NCBI GenBank assembly: GCA_947495035.1
Contig: CANLXI010000031.1
Location: 1 to 64,000 of the forward strand
DNA length: 64,000 nucleotides
Reading direction: 5' to 3'
DNA from: an uncultured Granulosicoccus sp.
GTDB taxonomy: Bacteria > Pseudomonadota > Gammaproteobacteria > Granulosicoccales > Granulosicoccaceae
The position numbers and the translations under genes were made by a program. The notes beneath the pieces are model-generated. The model did not search any database. It was not told the DNA's origin and saw only the letters and a program-made list of their open reading frames with translations. Of the stretch, positions 26,351 to 34,657 are shown one piece after another (the first letter of the stretch is position 1; each line of letters starts with the position of its first letter).

Positions 26351-27460
26351 TTGAAAACACGTGCGGCAGTTGCATTTGAAGCAGGCAAACCCCTGGAAAT
26401 CGTGGAAGTGGATCTCGAGGGTCCGAGAGCCGGTGAAGTGCTGGTCGAGATCAAGGCGACCGGTCTGTGCCATACCGATGAATTCACCCGTTCCGGGGCT
26501 GATCCTGAAGGCGCCTTTCCGGCGATCCTCGGGCACGAAGGTGCCGGAGTCGTGGTGGAAGTCGGACCCGGCGTGACCAGCCTGGAGCCGGGCGACCATG
26601 TCATCCCGCTGTATACGCCGGAGTGTCGCGAGTGCGAATACTGTCTGAACCCGAAGACCAATCTGTGCCAGAAAGTCCGTTCCACGCAGGGCCAGGGCCT
26701 GATGCCTGATGGCACCTCGCGTTTTTCCTACAAGGGCGAGCCTATCCTGCACTACATGGGCTGCTCCACCTTTTCCAACTACACGGTCCTGCCCGAGATC
26801 GCGTTGGCCAAGGTCCGCAAGGATGCCTCCTTCGAAAAGATCTGCTACATCGGCTGCGGTGTCACCACTGGCATCGGGGCAGTCATGTTTACCGCCAAGG
26901 TAGAGCCGAACTCCACTGCCGTGGTATTCGGGCTGGGCGGTATCGGTCTGAACGTCATCCAGGGTCTGCGCATGGTGGGTGCCAAACAGATCATCGGCGT
27001 GGACATGAACCCGGCCAAGGAAGCAGTCGGTCGCAAGTTCGGCATGACCGATTTCGTCAACCCCAAGGAGTTGAGTGACGACCTGGTCGGCCACCTGGTG
27101 GAACTCACCGGCGGTGGCGCCGATTATTCCTTCGAATGCATCGGCAATGTGGAAGTCATGCGCGCGGCGCTGGAATGCTGCCACAAGGGCTGGGGCGAGA
27201 GCATCATCATTGGCGTGGCCGGTGCTGGCCAGGAAATCAAGACCCGACCGTTCCAGCTGGTGACCGGACGCTCCTGGCGTGGCACGGCCTTCGGCGGAGC
27301 CCGCGGTCGTACCGATGTCCCGAAGATCGTCGACATGTACATGGACGGACGCATCGATATCGATAGCCTGATCACGCATACCATGCCGCTGGAAGACATC
27401 AACAAGGGCTTCGACCTGATGCACTCCGGTGAAAGCATCCGGGGCGTGGTGCTGTACTGA
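26351..27460 (+). CDS. adhC: S-(hydroxymethyl)glutathione dehydrogenase (class III alcohol dehydrogenase)
   Basis: 369 residues, the usual length, from a TTG start at 26351 preceded by GGAG at 9 nt. Catalytic zinc residues are in ATGLCHTDEFTRSG and GHEGAGVVVEVG; the structural zinc cluster is CRECEYCLNPKTNLC. FGLGGIGLNVIQGLRM binds NAD. The class III insert QGQGLMPDGTSRFSYKG is present, separating it from ordinary alcohol dehydrogenases. It oxidises the glutathione adduct of formaldehyde; fghA follows with a one-base TGATG overlap and hydrolyses the product. No FrmR-type regulator gene lies beside it. Confidence 0.96.
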   Translation: MKTRAAVAFEAGKPLEIVEVDLEGPRAGEVLVEIKATGLCHTDEFTRSGADPEGAFPAILGHEGAGVVVEVGPGVTSLEPGDHVIPLYTPECRECEYCLNPKTNLCQKVRSTQGQGLMPDGTSRFSYKGEPILHYMGCSTFSNYTVLPEIALAKVRKDASFEKICYIGCGVTTGIGAVMFTAKVEPNSTAVVFGLGGIGLNVIQGLRMVGAKQIIGVDMNPAKEAVGRKFGMTDFVNPKELSDDLVGHLVELTGGGADYSFECIGNVEVMRAALECCHKGWGESIIIGVAGAGQEIKTRPFQLVTGRSWRGTAFGGARGRTDVPKIVDMYMDGRIDIDSLITHTMPLEDINKGFDLMHSGESIRGVVLY

Positions 27461-28299
27461 TGGAAACCGTATCCAGCTGGAAGAGCTTTGGCGGCACACT
27501 GTCCGTGCATGAGCACGACAGCGCGGTGTGCCACTGCCCCATGCAGTTTGCCGTCTATACGCCACCGGCGGCGAACGACGATACCCGGCTGCCGGTCATC
27601 TGGTATCTCTCCGGACTGACCTGCAACTGGTCCAATGTGATGGAAAAATCCGGTCTGCAACGCATTGCGGCCAGGCTGGGGGTCATGGTTGTTGCACCGG
27701 ACACCAGTCCCCGCGGTGACGATGTACCCAACGACGACGCCTACGATCTGGGTCAGGGAGCTGGCTTCTACCTCAGCGCCAGCCAGTCACCCTGGTCAAC
27801 GCACTATCACATGGACCGCTATATCGTGGACGAACTGTCGGAACTGGTATTCAGTCAGTTCCCCAGCGCCGATCCGCAACGCCAGGGCATCATGGGTCAT
27901 TCCATGGGAGGCCACGGTGCCTTGACGCTGCACCTGAAGCATCCGGAGACCTATCGCTCGGTGTCCGCGCTATCGCCCATCACCGCGCCCATGCAGGTTC
28001 CCTGGGGCGAAAAGGCCTTTACCGCCTATCTGGGAGAGGATCGCAGCCAATGGGCGGACTACGATGCCTGCGAGCTGGTCGGCAAGCGCCCCAGCAAGGC
28101 GCAGATTCTGATCGATACCGGCGATGCCGATCCGTTTCTGGACGAACAGCTTCGACCACAACTGTTCATCGATGCCTGCAAGGACGCCGACCAGGCATTG
28201 AACTATCGCATGCAAAACGGGTACGATCACTCCTATTGGTTCATTGCCAGCGTCATCGAGGATCACCTCGAACATCACTGTTCTGTTTTGGGAGGGTAG
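27460..28299 (+). CDS. fghA: S-formylglutathione hydrolase
   Basis: 279 residues, the family length. It is an esterase D-type alpha/beta hydrolase with the nucleophile motif GHSMGGHGAL, the early LPVIWYLSGLTCNWSNVMEK region typical of the family, and catalytic Asp and His in DTGDADPFLDEQL and GYDHSYWFI. It cleaves S-formylglutathione to formate and glutathione, finishing glutathione-dependent formaldehyde oxidation. Its ATG shares a base with the adhC stop, so translation is coupled, and a strong terminator follows. Confidence 0.96.
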   Translation: METVSSWKSFGGTLSVHEHDSAVCHCPMQFAVYTPPAANDDTRLPVIWYLSGLTCNWSNVMEKSGLQRIAARLGVMVVAPDTSPRGDDVPNDDAYDLGQGAGFYLSASQSPWSTHYHMDRYIVDELSELVFSQFPSADPQRQGIMGHSMGGHGALTLHLKHPETYRSVSALSPITAPMQVPWGEKAFTAYLGEDRSQWADYDACELVGKRPSKAQILIDTGDADPFLDEQLRPQLFIDACKDADQALNYRMQNGYDHSYWFIASVIEDHLEHHCSVLGG

Positions 28300-28322
28300 T
28301 TTCACCACAACTCGACCTTTGT

Positions 28323-28364
28323 CGGTCCCCAGTCACGAGCACAAGCTGACGGGGACCGGTTTTT
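28323..28364 (+). terminator. Rho-independent terminator after fghA
   Basis: A near-perfect stem (CGGTCCCC, bulged A, GTCA paired with TGAC, GGGGACCG) with an 11-nt loop is followed by a T5 tract. It ends the adhC-fghA operon and isolates selO. Confidence 0.9.
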
Positions 28365-28455
28365 CTTTGCCTCCAGGCCTGTTTGACAACCTTCAGACAT
28401 CTTGCGTGAAGTTGGCCGCTGCGGCACTCATGCCCGTACAACGCACAGGACATCC

Positions 28456-29928
28456 ATGTCGCCAACCATCGACTCGCCGAGTATTGCCTTTGACAACAGC
28501 TATGCGGCACTACCTCCCGAGTTCTACCAGCGCCTTCCTCCGACTCCGGTCAGCCAGCCTGAACTGATTGCCATCAACGAGGCTCTGGCCCGAAATCTGG
28601 GCATCGATGCCGACGCGCTGCGCAGCCCGGGCGGTATCCGCATGCTGGCCGGTAACACGGTACCCGACGGCGCAAGTCCTCTGGCCATGGCATATGCCGG
28701 CCACCAATTCGGTAACTGGGTACCCCAACTGGGCGATGGCCGCGCGATCCTTCTCGGTGAAGTCATCGGTGAGGACGGTGTCCGCTACGACATTCAGCTG
28801 AAGGGTGCAGGTCCGACCCCCTTTTCACGTGGCGGTGATGGTCGCAACTGGATCGGGCCGGTACTGCGTGAGTATGTCGTCAGCGAAGCCATGGCGGCAT
28901 TGGGCGTTCCCACTACGCGGGCACTGGCAGCCGTCAGGACCGGCGATCATGTCATGCGCGAACTAGGGCCGCTGCCCGGTGCGATTCTGACGCGTGTTGC
29001 TCGAAGCCATGTCCGGGTAGGCACTTTCCAGTATTTCACGGCACGCCAGAATCATGCAGCCGTCGAGCAGCTGCTGAACTATGTCATCGAGCGTCATTAC
29101 CCGGAAGCTGCGCAGGCCGAGATCCCGGCGCTGGCATTGCTCGATGCGGTCATCGACGCACAGGCGTCACTGATCGCTCACTGGCAATCCCTCGGCTTCA
29201 TCCATGGGGTCATGAATACCGACAATTCATCCATCACGGGTGACACGATCGACTATGGTCCTTGCGCCTTCATGGACAGCTTCGCGGCCGACAAGGTCTT
29301 CAGTTCGATAGACCGCGGTGCACGCTATGCCTATCAGAATCAGCCGCGTATCGCTCAATGGAACCTGGTCAATCTGGCGCAGTGCCTGCTGCCATTGCTG
29401 AACGAGGACAAGGAAGAAGCCGTGCGACTGGCCCAGGAGTCCATCAATCGCTTCGATGAACGCTTCGTCGGCAACTACCTGACCCGCATGCGAGCCAAAC
29501 TCGGCCTGGTCGGCGAGCAGGACGAAGACCTGACCCTGATCAGTTCATTGCTGAACCTGATGCAGACGCATTCTCTGGATTTCACGCTTACCTTCCGCCA
29601 ACTGAGCAAGCGATCGGCCACCGACCCCTTCGCCCCGGGCGGCACGCTGCACGACTGGCATCGCAGCTGGCAACAACGAGTCGGTGATGAAGCAACGGCG
29701 CAGGAAGCCGCCACCCGCCTGATGCAGAACAGCAACCCTGTCATCATTCCAAGGAACCATCAGGTGGAAGCCATGATCGATGCGGCGGTGCATGATGGCA
29801 ACCTTGCGCCATTCCAGGCCTTGCTGCAGGCAGTCACGTCGCCGTTTGACCCTGCTCACGAGGAGAGCCCCTTCGCCGCGCCTCCGCGCCCGGAAGAGGT
29901 GGTTACCCGGACCTTCTGCGGGACCTGA
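28456..29928 (+). CDS. selO: SelO-family protein AMPylase (YdiU)
   Basis: 490 residues from the ATG at 28456, preceded by AGGA. SelO proteins are pseudokinase-fold enzymes that transfer AMP to Ser/Thr/Tyr of target proteins, with a role in redox stress. The signature YAGHQFGNWVPQLGDGRAI and the glycine-rich DIQLKGAGPTPFSRGGDGR are present, followed by the IHGVMNTDNSSITGDTIDYGP active-site region. The C-terminus ends in FCGT, so the conserved redox Cys near the end is kept as plain Cys. Its own promoter lies downstream of the fghA terminator, so it is monocistronic. Confidence 0.96.
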   Translation: MSPTIDSPSIAFDNSYAALPPEFYQRLPPTPVSQPELIAINEALARNLGIDADALRSPGGIRMLAGNTVPDGASPLAMAYAGHQFGNWVPQLGDGRAILLGEVIGEDGVRYDIQLKGAGPTPFSRGGDGRNWIGPVLREYVVSEAMAALGVPTTRALAAVRTGDHVMRELGPLPGAILTRVARSHVRVGTFQYFTARQNHAAVEQLLNYVIERHYPEAAQAEIPALALLDAVIDAQASLIAHWQSLGFIHGVMNTDNSSITGDTIDYGPCAFMDSFAADKVFSSIDRGARYAYQNQPRIAQWNLVNLAQCLLPLLNEDKEEAVRLAQESINRFDERFVGNYLTRMRAKLGLVGEQDEDLTLISSLLNLMQTHSLDFTLTFRQLSKRSATDPFAPGGTLHDWHRSWQQRVGDEATAQEAATRLMQNSNPVIIPRNHQVEAMIDAAVHDGNLAPFQALLQAVTSPFDPAHEESPFAAPPRPEEVVTRTFCGT

Positions 29929-29937
29929 GACGACTTC

Positions 29938-30696
29938 TCAACTCTCCTCGAGTACCGAACTCTGCAGCGTTCTGTCCAGCACCTTGACGGCATTGCTCAT
30001 TCCCGACTTGATGCTGGCAGGCAGTGCGGTGGTGTCCACTTTCTGTCCGTCACGCCCGGCCGCCGGATTGACTACCACGGCACAGCAGGCATAGCCCAGA
30101 CCCAGTTCGGCGGCCAATGCCGCCTCTGGCATGCCGGTCATGCCGACGATGGTGCAGCCATCAGCCGCCAGACGACGGATTTCCGCTGCCGTTTCCAGTC
30201 TCGGCCCCTGCATGACGCCATACACTCCCTGGCTGACCACATTCAGTTCATCGACCGCCGCGGCTCCATCGATCAGCGCCGAACGCAGGTTCTCGTTGTA
30301 GGGGTAGCTGAAGTCGATATGTTCGACCGGATCTGCGCCGCCATCGAAGAAGGTGTTTTCACGGGCGTAGGTGTAATCGATGATCTGATCGGGGATCACG
30401 ATCGTGCCCACCGAACAGCTTTCACAGATGCCACCCACAGCGCCCACTGCAATGATGCGCTTGATGCCGACACTGTGCAACGCCCAGATGTTGGCGCAGT
30501 AGTTGATGCGATGCGGGGGAATTCGATGGGTGCTGCCGTGACGTGCCAGAAAGGCCACCTGCCGGCCTCCAAGCTCACCGAACACGATCGGACAGGATGG
30601 CGCCCCATAGGGTGTCTTGACCATTTCGCGTCGGGTAACCGTCAACCCTTCCATTCGAGTCAGACCGGTACCACCGATGATTGCCAGAGTCGTCAT
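29938..30696 (-). CDS. mtnP: S-methyl-5'-thioinosine phosphorylase
   Basis: 252 residues. It belongs to the MTAP/PNP family: IIGGTGLTRMEG start, phosphate site ARHGSTHRIPPHRINYCAN, and a purine/ribose region with GMTGMPEAALAAELGL. Pseudomonas-type proteins of this length prefer methylthioinosine over methylthioadenosine, part of methylthioadenosine recycling. The NPAAG motif late in the protein argues for a 6-oxopurine substrate, as in the methylthioinosine enzymes; this is inferred. Its ATG overlaps the ispF stop as TAATG, so it is the last gene of the isp-eno operon. It converges on selO with a 9-bp gap. Confidence 0.88.
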   Translation of the reverse strand: MTTLAIIGGTGLTRMEGLTVTRREMVKTPYGAPSCPIVFGELGGRQVAFLARHGSTHRIPPHRINYCANIWALHSVGIKRIIAVGAVGGICESCSVGTIVIPDQIIDYTYARENTFFDGGADPVEHIDFSYPYNENLRSALIDGAAAVDELNVVSQGVYGVMQGPRLETAAEIRRLAADGCTIVGMTGMPEAALAAELGLGYACCAVVVNPAAGRDGQKVDTTALPASIKSGMSNAVKVLDRTLQSSVLEES

Positions 30697-31193
30697 TACT
30701 GAGGTCCTTGAGGTAAGTCGCCGGTTTCGGATAACAACACCGAGGCCATGGCCGCGATGCCTTCTTCCCTGCCACAGAAACCCAGATGTTCCGTGGTCGT
30801 GGCCTTGACGTTGATTCGTGACCCTTCCATCTGCAAATCTGCGGCCAGTACCTCACGGATGTTCTCAATATGCGGGCCCAGCTTCGGCAGTTGAGCAATC
30901 AGAGTCGCGTCCAGACTGGTGCAGCGCAGGCCACGCTCGTTCAGCTGTGCCACGACTCGACGCAACAAATCGCGGCTATCGGCCCCTTTCCATTCCGGAT
31001 CGGTGTCGGGAAAATGCCGGCCGATGTCGCCCAGTCCAGCGGCCCCGAGCAAGGCATCGCTGATGGCATGCAGCAAGACATCGCCATCGGAATGCGCGAG
31101 GAATCCACGGTCGAAATCGATTCTTACACCACCGATCATCAGATGATCACCTGCCGTGAAGGCATGCACATCAAACCCGGTTCCGATTCTCAT
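30696..31193 (-). CDS. ispF: 2-C-methyl-D-erythritol 2,4-cyclodiphosphate synthase
   Basis: 165 residues. Zinc enzyme of the non-mevalonate isoprenoid pathway. The GTGFDVHAF start holds the metal Asp and His; FLAHSDGDVLLHAISDALLGAAGLGDIGRHFPDTD is the family signature. The ATG overlaps the ispD stop as ATGA. It acts two steps after IspD. Confidence 0.97.
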   Translation of the reverse strand: MRIGTGFDVHAFTAGDHLMIGGVRIDFDRGFLAHSDGDVLLHAISDALLGAAGLGDIGRHFPDTDPEWKGADSRDLLRRVVAQLNERGLRCTSLDATLIAQLPKLGPHIENIREVLAADLQMEGSRINVKATTTEHLGFCGREEGIAAMASVLLSETGDLPQGPQ

Positions 31194-31906
31194 GAATTGC
31201 TCTGCAGGTTGGCTAGTAGCAGTGTGGCCAGTGTCAGATCTGCCGGTCGGGTGACTTTCAGATTGGGTTGCAGGGCTTCTACCAGCAATGGTTCATGCCC
31301 CATGCCTTCCATCGCCGAGGACTCATCGGTAATGCTGTCGGCCGGTGCGCCGGACAGTGCTCCCGACTGCAGCGCCTCGAACAACTCACCCGCGCGAAAC
31401 ATCTGCGGTGTCTGTGCCTGCCAGAGGTTCCTCCGGGTCACGGTAAGTTCGACGCAGCAATATTCATCCACCCGTTTGAGCGTGTCATTCACCGGGCTGG
31501 CCAACAGGCCTCCCACCGCACCGCTGTTGCGTACGGCATCGGTCAGGCGTTTGATATCGGCCACACTCACCAGTGGGCGCGCAGCATCATGCACCAGCAC
31601 CCAGCTTGAGGCCGGTGCGTGATTGAGTACGAATCGCAGGCCCGCAATCACCGAGTCTGCGCGTGTCATGCCGCCGATGGTGGAATGCACCCTTGCTTCC
31701 CTGCCGGCAGCCACTGACGGCCAGTGCTCGTCACCCTCGGCCAGGGTAACAACGATGCCAGCGACATCCTTGACCGCCAACAGACGTGTCAAGGTGTGCT
31801 GCAGCATGGTGTGCTCGCCGATGGTGATGTACTGCTTCGGCAGCGAGCTGCCCATGCGCTCGCCACGGCCGGCAGCCGGCACCACAATCCACATGTCTTC
31901 GTTCAT
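31190..31906 (-). CDS. ispD: 2-C-methyl-D-erythritol 4-phosphate cytidylyltransferase
   Basis: 238 residues. The nucleotide-binding start VPAAGRGERMGSSLPKQY (CTP site) and the later VHDAARPLV motif (Asp for metal) are classical for IspD. It makes 4-diphosphocytidyl-methylerythritol for isoprenoids. It sits between ftsB and ispF with overlapping ends on both sides, the common gammaproteobacterial arrangement. Confidence 0.97.
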   Translation of the reverse strand: MNEDMWIVVPAAGRGERMGSSLPKQYITIGEHTMLQHTLTRLLAVKDVAGIVVTLAEGDEHWPSVAAGREARVHSTIGGMTRADSVIAGLRFVLNHAPASSWVLVHDAARPLVSVADIKRLTDAVRNSGAVGGLLASPVNDTLKRVDEYCCVELTVTRRNLWQAQTPQMFRAGELFEALQSGALSGAPADSITDESSAMEGMGHEPLLVEALQPNLKVTRPADLTLATLLLANLQSNS

Positions 31907-32235
31907 GGGTCGACGGATTCCGCTTGATTGTCAGGAGACGCCAGCGGTCTGGACCGGACACTCTGTTCAAGGACGAACTGATAGAAGGTTTCGTCCTTGT
32001 CGATCATGCCCAGTTCAGCCCGTGCACGCTCCTCGATAGCTTCCAGCCCGCTCTTCAGGTCAGCCACCTCGGCCGCCAGAGCCTGATTGCGCATGCTGAG
32101 GCGCTGCACTTCGGCCTGCGAAGCTCGCGCCTGCTCACGCAGACGCCACACTTCCTGCAGGCTGCCATCACCAAACCAGAGCCTGTACTGCAGGGCAAGC
32201 AGCAGCACCAGCAAGAGACCCAGCAATACCTTCAT
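31903..32235 (-). CDS. ftsB: Cell division protein FtsB
   Basis: 110 residues from the ATG at 32235. Single N-terminal membrane segment (VLLGLLLVLLLALQYRLW), then a heptad-rich coiled coil (EVWRLREQARASQAEVQRLSMRNQALAAEV) and a globular tail, as in E. coli FtsB (103 residues). It joins FtsL and FtsQ at the division site. A TTG at 32328 would add about 31 Ser/Ala-rich residues not found in the family and lacks a ribosome site. The stop overlaps the ispD start. Confidence 0.9.
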   Translation of the reverse strand: MKVLLGLLLVLLLALQYRLWFGDGSLQEVWRLREQARASQAEVQRLSMRNQALAAEVADLKSGLEAIEERARAELGMIDKDETFYQFVLEQSVRSRPLASPDNQAESVDP

Positions 32236-32335
32236 CGTATTGTCAAGGGCGACACTGAATGCGGAAGTTGCCGCAGCGGTCCGGAGCGCTTGCCCCGACG
32301 GACCGCTGGTATCGAGAGATGCAGACAATCAGGCA

Positions 32336-33622
32336 CTACAGCGTCTGATTGAACGCCGATGCGCCGGGGTAGACTGCTCGGTCACCCAGGTGCTCCTCGA
32401 TACGCAGCAACTGGTTGTACTTGGCAATCCGATCGGATCGAGACAGGGAACCGGTCTTGATCTGTTTGGCGTTGGTGGCCACTGCCAGGTCGGCAATGGT
32501 GGTGTCCTCGGTTTCACCGGAACGATGTGAGGTGACCGTGGTGTAGCCGGCCTTGTGAGCCATGCGAATGGTTTCCAGCGTCTCGGTCAGCGTGCCGATC
32601 TGATTGACCTTGATCAGTATCGAATTGGCAATGCCTTCCTCGATGCCGCGTGCCAGAATCTTCGGGTTCGTGACGAACAGATCGTCACCGACCAGCTGGA
32701 TGGAGTCATTCAGGCGTTCCGACATGATTTTCCAGCCTGCCCAATCGCCTTCGTCCAGCCCATCTTCGATGGAGATGATCGGGTAGCGGTCAACCCAGTC
32801 GGCCAGATAGTCGACAAAACCCGCCGCATCGAACTCGCGGTTCTCGGAGGCCAGGTTGTAGACACCCTTCTTGTAGAATTCGGAACTGGCCACATCCAGG
32901 GCCAGATAGACATCCTTGCCCGCTTCATAACCGGCTTTCTCGATGGCCACCAGAATGGTTTCCAGGGCTTCTTCGTTGGACGACAGGTTGGGCGCGAAAC
33001 CCCCTTCATCACCGACACTGGTGTTCATGCCTCGATCGTGCAGCACACCTCGCAGGGAGTGAAAGATCTCGGCGCCACAACGCAGCGCTTCCCGAAACGA
33101 GCTGGCACCGACGGGCATGATCATGAATTCCTGCAGATCGACGCTGTTGTCGGCGTGAGAACCGCCATTGATGATATTCATCATCGGCACGGGAAGATTC
33201 ACTGCTTCCTCACCACCGAGGTATTCGTACAGCATCTGCCCCGAATCGGCAGCCGCGGCGTGCGCACTGGCCATGGACACCGCCAGCAAGGCATTGGCAC
33301 CCAGTTTGTCCTTGTTTTCCGAGCCATCCAGTTCCAGCATGATCTTGTCGATACCGGCCAGATCGGTGACATCATGTCCCATGACGGCATCGCGGATGGC
33401 CCCATTGACATGCTCGACGGCTTTCAGAACGCCCTTGCCGCCATACCGCGACTTGTCACCATCGCGCAGTTCGAGCGCTTCACGGGTACCGGTGGATGCG
33501 CCGGATGGTACTGCAGCTCGCCCCCTGGCCCCCGATGCCAGAACGATATCGGCTTCGATAGTCGGATTGCCGCGGGAATCCATGATTTCGCGGGCATGCA
33601 ACTCGGTAATTCGGGATGTCAT
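32336..33622 (-). CDS. eno: Enolase
   Basis: 428 residues. Converts 2-phosphoglycerate to phosphoenolpyruvate; in gammaproteobacteria it may also join the RNA degradosome. The start MTSRITELHAREIMDSRGNPTIE is typical, the metal Asp is in SIEDGLDEGDW and the signature VTSHRSGETEDTTIADLAVA is intact. The ATG at 33622 follows AGGAAAG at good spacing; the longer open frame has no family likeness. Confidence 0.98.
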   Translation of the reverse strand: MTSRITELHAREIMDSRGNPTIEADIVLASGARGRAAVPSGASTGTREALELRDGDKSRYGGKGVLKAVEHVNGAIRDAVMGHDVTDLAGIDKIMLELDGSENKDKLGANALLAVSMASAHAAAADSGQMLYEYLGGEEAVNLPVPMMNIINGGSHADNSVDLQEFMIMPVGASSFREALRCGAEIFHSLRGVLHDRGMNTSVGDEGGFAPNLSSNEEALETILVAIEKAGYEAGKDVYLALDVASSEFYKKGVYNLASENREFDAAGFVDYLADWVDRYPIISIEDGLDEGDWAGWKIMSERLNDSIQLVGDDLFVTNPKILARGIEEGIANSILIKVNQIGTLTETLETIRMAHKAGYTTVTSHRSGETEDTTIADLAVATNAKQIKTGSLSRSDRIAKYNQLLRIEEHLGDRAVYPGASAFNQTL

Positions 33623-33655
33623 TGGACTTTCCTGATCTTGAAGGAGGGTTGTTGA

Positions 33656-33661
33656 ATTGTA
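33656..33661 (-). promoter_or_regulatory. Candidate -10 element before eno
   Basis: TACAAT on the minus strand, 34 bp before the eno ATG, with only a weak -35 (GGCACA at 17 bp). It could give eno extra transcription independent of kdsA. Confidence 0.35.
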
Positions 33662-33750
33662 GAGCCTTATGGCCTGCCTGTGCCATTGCCATCCACTGCC
33701 TGCCACAGGTTCGGCAAGATGTCACCGTTACGGCACTGATGGATGCATCA

Positions 33751-34590
33751 TCAACCCAGATAGGGGGTTTCTGCCAGCTCACCTGACTTGATCGTACCAT
33801 CGAGACGAATCAGCGTTTCCAGCAACGGTTGCAATTTGCCCAGAGGCCAGGCATTGGGGCCATCGCTGAGTGCCTTGTCCGGATCCGGGTGGGTTTCCAT
33901 GAACAGACCGGAAATACCGGCAGCTACCGCTGCCCTTGCCAGCACGGGAACGAATTCGCGTTGACCGCCGGAGCTGCTGCCCTGCCCGCCCGGCAACTGT
34001 ACCGAATGCGTGGCGTCGAAGACCACCGGGCAATCGGTGGCTCGCATGATGGCCAGACCACGCATGTCGGACACCAGATTGTTGTAACCGAATGAGGCAC
34101 CCCGCTCACAGACCATGATGTTGTCATTGCCCGCTGCACGCGCCTTGGCCACGACATGCTGCATGTCGGCCGGGGCCAGAAACTGCCCCTTCTTGATGTT
34201 GACCGGCTTGCCAGCCCGAGCCACACGCTCGATGAAATTGGTCTGCCGGCACAGGAAAGCCGGTGTCTGCAGGACATCCACCACATCCGCCACTTCATCC
34301 ATCGGTGTATCTTCATGCACATCGGTCAGTACCGGCACACCGATTTCCTCGCGAACCTTGGCCAGAATGCGCAGACCTTCAGCCATGCCCAGACCCCGGA
34401 AACTGAGCCGAGAGGAGCGATTGGCCTTGTCGAAGGATGACTTGTAGATGAACGGAATGCCCAGCTCGGCCGTCATCTTCTTGAGGATCGCCGCCGTGTT
34501 CATGGCCATGTCCTCTGATTCGATGGCACAGGGACCGGCAATCAGGAACAGCGGTTGATTCAGACCGACTTCGTGACCACAGAGTTGCAT
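33751..34590 (-). CDS. kdsA: 3-deoxy-D-manno-octulosonate 8-phosphate synthase
   Basis: 279 residues, near the E. coli length (284). Joins phosphoenolpyruvate and arabinose 5-phosphate for LPS inner-core KDO. IAGPCAIES at the N-terminus, KSSFDKANRSS (substrate lysines) and the FDATHSVQLPGG region are typical. The ATG at 34590 was chosen from family alignment; the upstream in-frame extension is Pro/Arg-rich. A gram-negative marker. Confidence 0.97.
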   Translation of the reverse strand: MQLCGHEVGLNQPLFLIAGPCAIESEDMAMNTAAILKKMTAELGIPFIYKSSFDKANRSSRLSFRGLGMAEGLRILAKVREEIGVPVLTDVHEDTPMDEVADVVDVLQTPAFLCRQTNFIERVARAGKPVNIKKGQFLAPADMQHVVAKARAAGNDNIMVCERGASFGYNNLVSDMRGLAIMRATDCPVVFDATHSVQLPGGQGSSSGGQREFVPVLARAAVAAGISGLFMETHPDPDKALSDGPNAWPLGKLQPLLETLIRLDGTIKSGELAETPYLG

Positions 34591-34657
34591 GACAAGGCCC
34601 TTCGTTTGTTGGCGAAACGACTCACCGACACCTGTCGGCAAGCGAGAACGGTAACGG

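Noticed and set aside
32236..32328. N-terminal extension of FtsB from a TTG
   Set aside because: Adds Ser/Ala-rich residues absent in the family and has no ribosome site; the ATG at 32235 gives the normal length.
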